From positions 62,001 to 126,000 of the forward strand of contig NW_025955026.1 in the NCBI RefSeq assembly GCF_022376445.1: a DNA stretch of 64,000 nt, given 5' to 3'. The notes below the pieces were generated by a model. It ran no database searches, was not told the DNA's origin, and saw only the letters and a list, made by a program, of their open reading frames with translations. This document shows, in pieces, positions 21,465 through 33,827 of this stretch. How positions within the stretch are numbered: position 1 is the stretch's first letter; each line of letters begins with the position of its first letter. The stretch is from Fomitopsis serialis (lineage: Eukaryota; Basidiomycota; Agaricomycetes; Polyporales; Fomitopsidaceae). The position numbers were made by a program, and so were the translations under genes.

Positions 21465-22575
21465 TGATAATCATTAGATTCTCAAATTTTCGGACATGGC
21501 GTGCATGCGCGGTCCATTGCGAACATTCCGTGCACCTTCGCGGAAGCAAATCCAACCCGCCTAATTAGGCAGAGCTGGGCAGGGGCGCGGTGGAGCGCGA
21601 GCGCGATGCGCGGTGGCGCGAGCCTCGCGTTTGTCACATCCCCGACGCGCTCGGTCACGTCACGGCCCCTTCACAATGTTTCTGTCTTCCGCTCACGAAC
21701 ACAACTGTCCGAAGGCCTCGGATGATGTTACTTTATTAGTGAATGATGCTATCTATTATCGGACACTCATTCCGGCGTACATACATGCTTTTATGTGAAT
21801 ATTCAGTAGTAACATGTCAATGTAGACTCCCCGACTTCATCGCGCCAGTATCTCAACGTATTCGAACTTCGGTACCCCAGGAATTTTATATAGCATTCGA
21901 GGCATCTCAGCTACAACTTTCTCACCAACAGTGAGGGTATTCGCGCGATGTGTGATACAGTACACTACGTCGAACAACCCCATCTGTGGCGCGGACTTTG
22001 AAGCAAGCCCCTCTCCGAGAGGCCGGCGTGGCGGCCCGGAGAGGTGGCTTGCGCCGAACCTAGCATCGTTCGGGGTCTGCGAGCAAGGTGGCGCCCGCCC
22101 AGTCGATCGATCAAAAGCGCCGCGGCGCATGGTCACCCGGCGGCTCTGTCGTGCTTGGCTTGCAACATTGACCTCTAGATCTGCTAATGCGGTTTCTTGT
22201 ACATACTCTTGGTGGGCCCTGTTCATCTTGAGGCTGGTTGATCAAACGACGCTGGTGTCACGAATGGAGTGTGCATCATATCGGGGTCCATCGCATCCCG
22301 ATTCTGCGGTGCGCTTTCCCGACGGGAGGATCCTATTGTTCATTCCATATTCATCGCCCACACGAGGTGCAATCCAATGGCCCCGCGGGGATCATTCCGG
22401 ACTTGCCGTTCGTCGATTGTGCCGCTCAACGACCCTCACCCACGGACGTATTCTTAGATCATCATACCATGTGCCCGACGACCTATAAGCATGCGTGCAC
22501 GCATGCCCTTCCGCCCACACACACCCAGACCACCCACTCGTCGCCTTCACTCCTTCAGCACCTGCGCGTAGCAGC
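21465..22575. other. Intergenic region between the DUF6589 and sedolisin genes
   Basis: Both flanking genes are transcribed away from it, so it should hold both promoters. I see no tRNA, repeat or convincing exon. The short frames (21931-22488 and others) overlap and match no family I know. Confidence 0.4.
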
Positions 22576-24562
22576 ATGCTCGGGACAGGCGTCCTCGTCT
22601 CCCTCTTCTCGCTCGCCTTGGCGACGCCCACGCCGCGCACGATGCGCGTCCACACCCGCCGGGACAGCGCCCCCGTAGGATTCGCCCTCGCAGGCGCGGC
22701 AGCCCCGGATACGACGATCAAGCTCCGGATCGCGCTCGCACAGAGCAACCCAGCTGGATTGGAGGATGCGCTGTACGATGTCAGCACGCCATCGAGCGAG
22801 CGTTACGGGCAGTATTTGACTCGGGACGAGGTGCGTATTTATGGAGTACTTGTCCCATGATCACCCTCATATCTACTCGTTCCCCAGGCCGCTGCCTTTG
22901 TGGCGCCTAGCGAGGAGACTACCTCAGCTGTGAATGCATGGCTCACGGAGCACGATGTCAGCGCCACACCCCTCACGCCAGCGGGCGACTGGATCGGCTT
23001 CACGGTGCCCGTGAGCAAGGCGAATGAGATGTTCGCCGCAGACTATAGCGTCTACACGCACGCGGAATCGGGGCAGTCCACTATTCGGACACTGTCCTAC
23101 TCGGTCCCGACGGAGCTGACAGAGCACCTCAAGGTGCTCTACCCTTCCACCACGTACGTCTCTCGCTCCAGGCTCGCATCAAGTGATATCGAGGGATACT
23201 ATATGTAGATTCCCCAAGACCCAGCAGAAGCTGCAGGTCGTAAAAGCCCCCGTGTCCGTCGTCCCTCAGACGACGCAGGGTGCAGAGAACGCCGCCGTGA
23301 ACGCTTCGTGCGCGAGCGTGATCACTCCATCATGTCTCCAGCAGATCTACGGCGTACCCTCGACCCCTGCCACGCAGTCGTCGAATCAGCTCGCGGTGGC
23401 GGGCTACGATGACCAGTGGGCAAACACTGCGGATCTCAGTGTACGTCCCCATGAACGATTCGTCCCCATCTCAGAGCTAAACAGCTGCTCATTCAGAGGT
23501 TCCTGGCGACCTACCGCCCGGACATGAGCGCGAACACGTCGTTCACACTAGAGACCCTAGATGACGGAACGAACAACCAGGACGAGGCAGACGCCGGGGT
23601 AGAGGCGAACCTGGACATCCAGTACACCGTCGGAGTCGCGACGGACGTGCCGGTGGTGTTCATCTCCGCGGGCGAGGACAACCAGGACGGCGACCTCGGC
23701 GGATTCCTCGACATGACCGACCTGCTGCTCAACCAGACGAGCCCGCCACAGGTGTGGACGACGAGCTACGGGCCGAACGAGGACGACGTACCTGAGGACC
23801 TCGCCTAGTGCGTATCCCGCGACTCCAGTTCCTAGTTGTACGCTGAGTGCGCGACCGTACAGCAATCTGTGCAACGCGTACGCGCAGCTCGGCGCTCGTG
23901 GCGTCTCGATCCTCTTCGCGACCGGCGACGGGGGTGTGTCGGGCACGCAGTCGTCCGAGTGCACGACGTTCGTGGTGCCCTTCCCCGACGGCTGCCCGTA
24001 CATGACGAACGTCGGGTCCACGACCGGTTACGCGCCCGAGATCGGGGCGTACTTCTCCGCGGGCGGGTTCAGCAACTACTGGGCACGGCCGTCGTACCAG
24101 GCGGACGCCGTCGACGCGTACCTCGCGGGCCTCGGCGACACGTACGCGGGGCTGTACAACGCGAGCGGGCGCGCGTTCCCGGACGTCGCGACGCAGGGGA
24201 TCAACTACAGCGTGGTGATCGACCAGGAGTTCTACCTCGTCGACGGGACGAGCTGCTCGAGCCCGATGTTCGCGAGCGTGGTTAGTCTGATTAACGATGA
24301 GCTGATCAGTAACGGGAAGCCTGTGCTGGGCTTCTTGAACCCGTGGCTGTACTCGACGGCTGCGAGCGCGTTCAATGATATCACGGAGGGCGATAACCCT
24401 GGATGTGGGACGAATGGATTCAACGCTACGGTGGGCTGGGATCCGGTGGGTGCCTTCATTCGTACGTGTAATCGCCGAAGTTGATGGCTCATGCATGAAT
24501 AGGTGACGGGCCTTGGCTCGCCAGACTACGCGAAGCTGAGGATCGCGGCGGGGTTGAGCTGA
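22576..24562 (+). CDS. Secreted sedolisin (tripeptidyl-peptidase/aorsin-like serine protease)
   Basis: Secreted acid serine protease of family S53. Six exons: 22576-22830, 22888-23153, 23209-23440, 23497-23807, 23863-24445, 24503-24562. They sum to 569 codons with a perfect frame. ATG 22576 gives a signal peptide (MLGTGVLVSLFSLALA). The activation prodomain precedes the mature enzyme, which starts around the VNASC.....TPSCLQ segment. Catalytic signatures are visible: E and D in EANLDIQYTVG, the oxyanion Asp in ATGDGGVSG, and the nucleophile Ser in GTSCSSPMFA. The C-terminal calcium-site region has GWDPVTGLGSPDY. Length (568 residues) is normal for fungal tripeptidyl-peptidases. It probably digests external protein at low pH. 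Whether it is an endo- or tripeptidyl-peptidase cannot be told from sequence alone. Confidence 0.93.
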
Positions 24563-25622
24563 TGTGTGGAACGTGGACTGAATGGTTACATGTTGTCGAT
24601 CTTTACGTGCTGTCGTTGACCTTCTAGCATTGCTTTGCACGTCTCGGCGCGGGTCTCCCGTTAGAACGAGCTTTTGTACCCGTGGCCGTTCTTCCTTGAA
24701 CATGGTAGGTGATTGATGCAGCGTCGTTGATCATGTTGAGACCAGCCTGGTATTCATTGACGTCATGGCCTTGCGGGGTACGTCGCGGCTGTTGCCCATG
24801 CTTGGCGCGAGTCTTCATGGTACGGGCATGGAAACGCAACGCTCAGACCCTTCTCGTCAGGTTAGTCTATACTTTGACTGCGATGGGTGAATTCTTCCAT
24901 AGGCATTGACGCTCTACTGCTGCTCGATGATACGAATGGCGCTGTAGCGTGAGGGGACCTTCCGGGCTGTATCTGTGATATGAGTACCCTGTGCACTGGA
25001 ATTGGAAGACGCAATAGTGGTAGCTAGCTTAGCGTCCTGGCGGAATACCGACTGCATACACATGGCCTTCTGATCTCAGCACGGCACGGTTACGGATGTG
25101 ATTACCTCGTGAGGTACATATCTCTGTCAAAGTGCGGCCTGTCCGAGTCTGCGCGCGCGTATGCATGTTGTTCGGACCATGCCAGACAGCGCACGATACT
25201 GTACATCTTCTACTTCGAGAGCGCCTCGCGTTGGCTCGGCGTGTACGTTGCTGTTTGCATGTGTTTCAGGTCTGTGTCTTTCCAATCATCAGCCTGCTGG
25301 TCCCTTGTACGTTCAAGATATACATATTAGGAAGTGTACTTGCCACTTCAGGAAATCCCAGTGAGATCACGCAATGACGATTTGCACGGGTGCACAATCG
25401 GCTTCGACAACACAAATGCGCGCATGCGGGAATTCACCTGCGCATAAACATCAGCCTTTGTGCACTCCTTGCTCGAGGCAGCCGTGTATGTTGTCCTCCA
25501 TCCTCCCTATCCCCCGCTACTTGCTGATGATATGGCAACGATCGCTATCCAACCAGTCGCATCTGAGTCGCATTCTGTCGACACAGTGCTCGCAACAGCG
25601 GTCCTCCTGCACCGCGCAAAAG
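24563..25622. other. Intergenic region downstream of the sedolisin gene
   Basis: No gene recognised. Short frames only. I see no repeat or structured element worth naming. Confidence 0.45.
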
Positions 25623-25708
25623 AGGCCTCACCGTGATTCGAACACGGGACCACACGATAGTGTACCACTGCTGCAATCGTATGCTCTGAACCGCTGAGCT
25701 ATAAGGCC
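25623..25708 (-). tRNA. tRNA-Cys(GCA) with a short anticodon-loop intron
   Basis: The bottom strand folds as a tRNA. Acceptor stem is GGCCTTA/TGAGGCC, D-arm GCTC/GAGC, T-arm CCGTG/CACGG with loop TTCGAAT. The anticodon stem TACGA/TCGTG encloses TTGCAG, then a 12-nt intron, then A. The intron sits at the canonical position after base 37, so the anticodon is GCA (Cys). Length is 86 nt including the intron. A T-rich run follows the 3' end on the bottom strand, as expected for Pol III termination. Confidence 0.85.
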
Positions 25709-26005
25709 ACTACCTTTTTGGCAGCGCCAGTACGCTGTGACTCACCACTGGATTCCATGCAACAGGCGCCCATCTCTGGCGCTTGAGGTAGGCGGTTGTC
25801 AATGTCTGCTGCCTCGAGTCGCGTTCCCGAGCCTGGGTCGAATTTGAAGACTACTCGGACGTCCTTGCATCCTTCCCCTCCCTCCTTCTGAGCCCATTGC
25901 CCCCGCGCTCAGTACGACTCGCATCTCGTCACTGGTCAACGCGTACTACTCTCTCGCACACGGAAGGCTTTCAAATCATAATCCGAGTCTCTATCCCGAG
26001 TCTGA
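25709..26005. other. Spacer between the tRNA and the RhoGAP gene
   Basis: Nothing recognised; probably the promoter of the RhoGAP gene. Confidence 0.4.
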
Positions 26006-29000
26006 ATGTCTGCAGGCATAGTTGGGGACAGGCCTACCGGAAGTCAAAACGTGAACATCAACGGACATGCCCAGGTAGCCTCAGCGCCCGCCGGGAACCT
26101 TGGAGGACGCGTCTCAGTCGATCATGGCATGCCATCCGCACCCGAGGTCCATCTGAACGGGCGACCCGCCTCTAGCATGTCGCGGAGAAGTAAGTCGCTA
26201 TCTGGCAGCGTCGGGGGCAGCGCAGTTGCAGGAGAGGAGTGGGGAGCAAACTTTTGGGTGACGCTATCCGATCCGCAGGTGCGTCGTAAGTCAGAGTTGT
26301 CACCGCATGCCAGGCTGACATTGGATGCAGACCCAGGTGTCCTTCTACGCGTGCCCTGCGACCGGAGAGGTTAGTTGGGATCCTCCGATCGGGAATTTTC
26401 TGTAAGTCGTCGCCGCGATGTACTCGACGCTGCCGTCAATCGTATCCCAGGTTACCTGCCAACCCTGAGGGAGAATGGTGGGAAATGATCGACGAAGCAA
26501 GTGGGCTGCCTTACTACTACCACACAAAGTCTGGAGAGACTGTCTGGGAGCGACCGGAAGCATTCGTGATCCCTCTGGCTATCCTACAGGTGCGACCATC
26601 CCAATCACCAGATGCATTCCACTCACGACGTCTTCAGAACACGGCGTTGGGACGCCGCCTATCCGCTCGTCGATCTTCCCCCAAGGATTCTGCTCCTCAA
26701 ACCGCGAAACCATCTGACAGGGTACTGTACAATCGCGCGAACTCATACCGTAGCGACCAAGACCTCAGACAGAGCAACTCCGCCAAGGAACAGCAGCGCC
26801 GTTCGCAGTCTGCGACCCGCAGCTCACCATCGACGAGCACAGGCTCCCCCATAAACCCTGGTGCCCACAAGAAGACGCCCCCACGTCGGTCGGCGACAGG
26901 TGGTGACCATGTTCGGTCCGGAACGACGTCGAGTGGAGGTCCGCTGGCGTATCCCCGTGGGCACCCGCTCGCACCCATACCCGGCTCACCATACATGTCC
27001 GACGCATCCGCAGCGCCCTCACGCAAGTCTATGTCGGCGCAATCCATCAACGACCGGTACGCCAAATCGCAAGATGCGGCGCGGAGAGAAGAGCAGCGCG
27101 AAGGCGAGGATGGCGCACAGCATGGGAGCAAACATGACAGCTCGACGGTCGGGCGGTCGCGTTCGAAAACGTCCAGCTACCTCTCCTATCGCGCTCCCCA
27201 GCCGCAGAGCCTCTCCGCAGCACTCGAGATGATCGCGCTCTCGGACTCGCAGTCGACGACGTCATCCGTGTCGACGGACAAACTGCGCACTGCCTCGGAG
27301 AACGGGCATGGGGAGCGGTCTGCTCCGGCGTCGCTGCTCGATCCTCGCAAACTCCGGATCAGCACAGAGCATGGGGACGGCCTGCATACTGCGCCGGCGT
27401 CGCCGAACCCGATGTGGTCAAGAGGGAAGAAGATGGGGAAGATGGGTGCACCGCCGAGTCCACGACGGCCTATACCTGCGCTGCCACATTTCGGAGGCGC
27501 CCGCAGCGTCTCTTCTCCAACCCCTGCTATCATAAAAGGGAACGTGATCAGCACTCCCATCTACAATGCAGGTAAGACTGCGTCCAGGACCATTTTCACC
27601 GCCACTGATTCTTGACTGGAGACGCAACGAGGGACATGAGCCAGACCATGAACCCCGGCACCGTGCCGCCCAAGCTCTATCGACAACCGACGCACGTATC
27701 CACAGCGTCGCTCAACACCGGGTAGGTTCGTACGATCTGTACGGACCGCATGTATGTCTGACCTTCCGCACCGCAGCAACTACCCTATCCTCCCGCACGA
27801 GCTCTCCTCCGACATCCAACAGTTCGCGGAGTCCCACTTCGCGAGACAGTACTTCTCCACGCACCGCGTCGGGTTCCTGTTCAAGCGCAAAATCCCCGTC
27901 GAGCAGATGATGAGTTGGCAGAAGGTCCGTCATGCGCGTCTCTGCTCGCGTGCGCCTGTGCTCATAACTGTGAAAGGCCCCTCTCAGCTCGCCCTTACTT
28001 CAGTTTAACCGGTCCCTACACAAGAATGCGTTGAAGATCTTCAAGGCAGTCCAACACATCATGGGCGACCGCGAGCGGGAACGCGGCGGCATGCGGTTCG
28101 GAGCTGAGGGCCCAATCTCATCTGCAGCGTATAATGCGTCGACGACGTCCCTCCCGAATCCCTCACAGGCGGCGAGATTGGAGGACGAGCGGTGGTTGCT
28201 CAGCGAGGGCATCGCGCACGGCGAGCTCCGCGACGAGATCTACTGCCAGGTGATGAAGCAGCTCAACGGGAATCCTAGCGCGTGAGTGGCGTTAATCTGT
28301 CGAGTGGCCCGCAGTAGCGGTGGCGGAGGCAGTGACGATGGCGATGGCTAACTGTAACGCGGGTACAGGGAGAGCGTGTTCAAGGGCTGGCAGCTGCTCT
28401 GCGTCTTGCTCGTTACTTTTCCCCCATCGAAGGACTTTGAGACATACCTGCGCTCGTACCTTCAGCAGGCGACGATGCATCAGGAGGGGCGCATCGACGT
28501 TTTGGCGAAGTATTGTTTGAGACGCTTGGCGTATATCTCGCGGAAAGGGCCGAGGGGCAAGCCACCGACGACGGCGGAGATAGAAACAGCATCAGTGAGT
28601 ATCCTGCCTCTACATTGTCGCGACACTGAGCTAATGCTGACGATGCAGGATGCCGCATTCCACCCCTCCATTTTCGGCGAATCCCTCGATACTATCTTCC
28701 GTCTACAAGAGCGATCCTACCCGCATATGAAGGTGCCCATCATTCTCCCTTTCCTTGCCGACGGTATCCTTGCTCTGGGAGGCACCAAGACCGAGGGCAT
28801 CTTCCGCGTACCCGGCGACGGCGACTCTGTGTCGGAGCTCAAGCTCCGTATCGAGAAAGGCTACTACTCGCTGGACGGCATCGACGACCCCCACATCCTC
28901 GCGTCCCTGGTGAAGCTGTGGCTCCGCGAACTCTGCGACCCACTCGTGCCGGATGAGCTCTACGACGAATGCATACGCGCAAGCCAGAGCCCGGAAGTGT

Positions 29001-29403
29001 GCGTGAGCATCGTGCAGCGGCTGCCGACGATCAATCGCCGGGTCGTCCTGTTTGTGATCAGCTTTTTGCAGCTGTTCTTGGAGGAGAAGATCTGTTCCGT
29101 CACGAAGATGACGAGCCAGAACTTGGCGCTGGTCATGACGCCGAATTTGCTCCGGTGTAATTCGGATAGTATCGCGGTCATATTCACGAATGCTCAGTGA
29201 GTGACTGTGCTGTTCATTCGTTGGGGTCGCGTACTGATCATGTCCGCCGCAGATACGAGCAGACATTCGTGCACAACCTCCTGCTCCATCTTCGATGCGA
29301 TGTCATCGACCCTGACTACATCCCTGCGCATGGTCAAGGTGCCGTCCGACCCACCAGTCCTCCACCAAAGAATTCCCAAGGTCGCCGCCGGCTCAACCAC
29401 TAG
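26006..29403 (+). CDS. WW-MyTH4-RhoGAP protein (ARHGAP39/Vilse-like)
   Basis: Rho GTPase-activating protein, predicted to act at the cortex or cytoskeleton. Ten exons: 26006-26278, 26331-26401, 26451-26589, 26638-27571, 27622-27721, 27777-27924, 27977-28281, 28369-28594, 28649-29196, 29253-29403. They sum to exactly 965 codons. The N-terminal third has a weak WW-like segment (FYACPATGEVSWDPP) and a clear WW domain (EWWEMIDEASGLPYYY...GETVWERP). A long Ser/Pro/Arg-rich linker follows. Then comes a MyTH4 domain (NRSLHKNALKIFKAVQHIMG through ELRDEIYCQVMKQL) and a C-terminal RhoGAP domain with the arginine finger in GIFRVPG. This domain order matches animal ARHGAP39/Vilse. A 48-bp in-frame intron (26590-26637) could be retained without a frameshift. 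The specific GTPase target is unknown. Confidence 0.93.
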
Positions 29404-30053
29404 CACTCCTTAATCAACACACTACACTCGTTTGCATCTACTACTACTATTACAATCTCCAGGCACCAGGCACTAATCTGTTGTATACCTCACCCGAGCC
29501 TCGTTCGACCCATGTTGGATGAATAACCCTGCATCAAAGTATAGATACCTTTTGCATACGCGTTCAATTTCCTTGCTTGCCACGATCTAGTCTCTACACA
29601 TAGTAATGCACTCCGGGTTTGGAGTCATTGTGCATACCATTCGTCGCGTCTGTTTTCTTGGCTTTATACCAGTGGCGTCGGGCCGTCCTTGCTTGTTGCT
29701 CGCCGTACCATATATACTTTGACTGGTACTGATCATTGAGTAGGTAGCCCTGCAAATTTCCTTCTGGGTTGTACTGTGGCATCGTTAATGCAATCGACAT
29801 GAAAAGGCTTGTGTCGTTCAAGACAGTAACGGTCAGGACTCAGAACTTGAACAGGTAAACCTGCAAATTGTAACTGCATCACCGGGGAGCACTTCTACCA
29901 TGACAAGTCTCTCCTATGTAGGCGGACCCAAAAGAACTCTTTCATGGAGGTAGCCTCTTCAGCGTAATCACCTCATCAGTTCTCTGTGGCAAAGGTTTCC
30001 GGGTTTCCTCAGTTAAGTCTCGTTCTATGTGTACAGGGACGCTAGTTCTACAG
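29404..30053. other. Convergent intergenic region between RhoGAP and Dur3-like genes
   Basis: Tail-to-tail spacer that must hold both 3' ends. Only short frames; nothing else seen. Confidence 0.45.
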
Positions 30054-32363
30054 CTAGTCTTTACCTTCCGCAGGTTGCACTTCTACAGTCCCCGACCTCT
30101 TCTCCATAAACGTGCCGCCCCTCTTCTCATTTGCTTCCGAATCCAGGCTGGGATCTCGAGACAAGTCTTCTGGCACCGCCTTCGGTGCCAACGCATCAAT
30201 GCGCGAGCCACTGATGTAGTGCAGGAATAGCTTGAGGGAGTGTCGCCCCTGATAGAGGGGCATGATGAGGATGACCAGGGTGGCGATCCACGCGATGATA
30301 AAGGTGATCGCGACCCAGGCTCGGAAGAAGTGTTGCGAGAAGACGTAGTACGTGAAGTACATCGGGAGAGGAATGAGGACGATGAAGACCAGGCAGAGAC
30401 CCTGTGCTGTATGTGAGGTGACAAGAGAGAACGTTTCGACGAAGGCACTCACTATGGCCATTAAACTGCCGATGATCTTGCCCCGGTATAACGCCCGCTC
30501 GTCCTGTGGCGAGAGGTGCTCGACCGCGAGCTGTTGCTTAAGCTGCTCCTCGGTGACTCCGGCGACGTCGCTGTCGTCGATAACCCGGACACCAGCCTTG
30601 AGGATCTCCCAATCGAAGTTCTGCGACCCGACAGCATACGTCAAGATGATCGAGTATAGTGCTCCGGATATGAGTGAGACAGAGTTGCCGATGACTAGAG
30701 GGAGTGTCTGTGACGTCGTCGCGACAGTCACCGAGCCCTCGAGCGCGTAGGCGGATCCTAGCCACGACGCAATCGCGGTGATGCTCCCGAGCGGGGGCGC
30801 GATTGCAATGGCCGCCTTGTTCTGCGCTTTCCAGAGCACGGTGCTGTACATCGGGAAGACGCACGAGCAGGTGAAGACGCCCATGCAGGTCACCAGGTAG
30901 TTCACGCCGATAGTTGTCTGCGTGATGCCTGTTGCGATGACGGACATGCACAGCGTCCAGACTATGCATGCGAGGTGCGAGAGCTTGACGAGGCGTCCGC
31001 CCGTGGCGTTCGGGTTGATGTACGTGCCGTATATGTCGTAGACGAATACGGAAGAGACCGCGACGAGGTCGGCGGAGAAGCCGGATGTGCACGCCATGAA
31101 GGTCATGAGCAGGACGAAGGCACCACCGCCTTTGCCCATGAGCGCGATCGCTGCGTAGGGGAGGGACAGTCCGGAGGAGATCTCGGTGGCTGTCATTGGT
31201 CTTGGGTACGTCGGGAAGCCAGGCGTGTTCTCGAGGGCGCGACATGCAAGGCCGAACGTCGTTGCCAGACAGAACGGGATACTGCATCCCATTTGAGCCA
31301 ACTCAGTACGAATCAATGGAACTGAACGTACCAGAACCAAGCCAACGCGCCGATGAGGTAACCGGGAAGGGTAGCCGCAGGGTTCGCAGCAATGGCCTTC
31401 TGGTACAACTGCACGTCAACCGTCGTACCAAATACGGCGCACCAGAACACAACACCGAGGAGGATGCCGCTCTGAGAGCTCATCGTGAGGTACTCCCCGC
31501 CTGCGTTATTCGGGACAGGCGACCTTACAGCCGCCTCCTTCAGCAGCTCATACATAGCATCCGCAGAACCGATGAGCGAAGACGAGCTGTAGACCACGAA
31601 GAGGCCCGTCAAGACTAGAGCGTAGATGATGATGGTGTGGGTGTAGTCGGTAAGAATAGTGGCCTTTATGCCACCAGTCAGGGTATAGATGACCACGCCC
31701 ACTGGCAGGAGGAAGCAACCGGCGATAGGGCTCATGCCCGTCAACGCCTCGAAGACTTCGGAGCCGCCGACGAGGATGTTGACGCAGTTGATGACCTGGT
31801 ACATCGTCGAGTAGATGATCTGGATCCAGTGTCCGGTGGTGCCATAGCGTAGCTTCGATACTTCCATAAAAGTGTGGGCTCCGGGTGCCCGCCGTTTGAG
31901 CTCAATGGCGGAGACCTATGATAGAGGAACATATTTAGAGAAATGCAATGCGAACGGTATTTCATCCGGTGCAAAACCACTCACGGCGAAGACGAAGATC
32001 TGAATACTAGCACCTGCGCCATAAAAGTACGCGCCGGACACGCCGAACTCATACGTCCACGCGGTAGAAGTCAACAAGGTAGCGGCGATCGTCCAACCTG
32101 AGACTACAGCGGAGGCGATCAGGCCAGTGTTTATAGACCGCTTAGCCGTCATGAACATCTCCGAGCCTTGCACTTCGTTCTGGAACTTGCCCAACATTCG
32201 TGACACCCACCACATCCCGAGCGCGAAGAGCGCGCCGACGCCACAGATAATCCCATAACCAACTCCTACAAAATTGTCATCACACATTCGATAAAACGGT
32301 TCTTCGGATGAGAAACATACCTTGTGAGAGCGGCGGGGTCACAGAGTCATCTAAGGTGGACAT
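30054..32363 (-). CDS. Sodium:solute symporter, Dur3-type urea/polyamine transporter
   Basis: Plasma-membrane active urea (and possibly polyamine) importer of the SSS family. Exons on the bottom strand: 32363-32321, 32265-31985, 31915-31332, 31281-30453, 30401-30054. They total 695 codons with a continuous frame. The intron 30402-30452 is 51 bp and in-frame. The protein has ~15 hydrophobic segments. Family segments seen: FGVSGAYFYGAGASIQIFVFA, the ITYTLTGGIKAT-like TM region, and FMACTSGFSADLVAVSSVF..DIYGTYINP. The cytosolic tail is hydrophilic. Length matches fungal Dur3 (~690 residues). Nitrogen regulation is usual for this family, but no GATA-factor site was checked rigorously. Confidence 0.9.
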
Positions 32364-33827
32364 GAGGTAGTAGTTTTACCTTGAGAGGGCGTCGAGAGCA
32401 GACTTCACCGACGGCGGCGGTGGGGCTCACTCGCTTCCATCTGACATCTTTTCATACAGATCCCACGCGAGGCAATGAGATGGATGGCCCCGCTCGTCTG
32501 AATTGTCGCCCCGCAGCGTCCGCACCATCCAGGAGATAAGGTCAGGATAAGGTGGACAGCGAAGTCGATACGCCCATGTATTCGGGACGCCGAGGGACAT
32601 GGAATCCCGCGTAAACTAGGTTGAGCCGTTGCCGACGTCTTATCTATGGTCGAGGCGATCGTGGAATGGATCCTTGGGTATGAAGAATATTAGTGATGTG
32701 TAGACGACGTTCCATGGGCAGCTTCTCTGCCGCCGCATCCTCCATGCGGGCGGCGACTTGAACTTCGGCCAAAGACGTGCATGAGCAATACTCTAGCAAT
32801 ACGGCCATTCTCGACTCTTGGCAGCTAGTGGGAGGGCGGCATGCCATTGGCACACCTTATCGCGTCCTACTTCAATGTTAGAGCTCGATCTTCCTGCAAT
32901 TTCGAACTCCCGGGCCCGACTTGTGAAGCCTGAAAAGAACATTGGGGATTGATGTAAACAGCTGTGATACGAGACACTGCGCCACCTGCTATTACATACA
33001 GGGGGGCCTAACGGCTCGGCTTGGGGCAACTCCAGCTATCTCCGCAGGTGCTACGTTCGGCGGCCATGGCTTCAGCTGCGATCACTAGGTGAGACCGTCC
33101 TCCCCCACTCAAAGAGGTCTCGTTTAGAGTCTGCCTACGGGAGACTAGGCAAGCTGACCGCTCCATACGTAGATTCAATGGCTGATACATATGTAGCATT
33201 CTGCGCAACACACTGCGCACCTTGAAGGTGTCAGCAAGTTCCCGATCGGTGACCCGAGTTTGGGGGGTACAGCATGAAGCGGCGGCGGCGGAGTGTGCCG
33301 CCGTCATCGCGGTGCACCCACAACGACACGTTGAACCGGCGCCGCAGGAGGATTTACTCCCTATTGCGGCGAAGGGTCCAATCACCGAGGCGATGTTCTA
33401 CAGGGTTGGTGAGTCGGACATGCCTTTGGCTTTTGCACAGTCAATATTGATGATTCACTCGACATTTGTGCCGCACAATGGCGTAGTAGTGATGATGACA
33501 AAATCCCCCCTCCCCCCGGAGTATTACTACTCGGCAGTCTGGGACAGCATTCTGACATCGACGGATCAGCTTCTGGGTTTTCCTGCAAGACGTTATGTCC
33601 ACCAGAACGCCCCCGTCAATGCAATCCAAAATAATTGTAACATCACAATGCCGTCGGTTGTTGACAGATTTTGGCATGCGATGTCGAGATGAAACTTCAC
33701 AATGGACCAGTAAACGTTTGGGTTTTCTTCAACAACAGACTGACAAGCCGCTGTTATGAGGTTCGCAACCATATTTATACAACGGGCGACGCTGAGACGG
33801 CCCTGCTCCGACCTCACTGACTCCTCT
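32364..33827. other. Divergent intergenic region between Dur3-like and GtaA-like genes
   Basis: About 1.5 kb of shared upstream DNA between two divergently transcribed nitrogen-acquisition genes (urea uptake and glutamine hydrolysis). A frame at 33222-33692 (156 codons) has no recognised domain and no start support. Shared nitrogen control is plausible but not shown. Confidence 0.4.

Noticed and set aside
23557..24703. Bottom-strand 324-codon frame across the sedolisin gene
   Set aside because: Antisense to exons with clear catalytic motifs; Arg/Val-rich shadow of a GC-biased gene.
30538..31287. 249-codon alternative frame within the Dur3-like gene
   Set aside because: Same strand, other frame; the transporter frame has transmembrane and family motifs.
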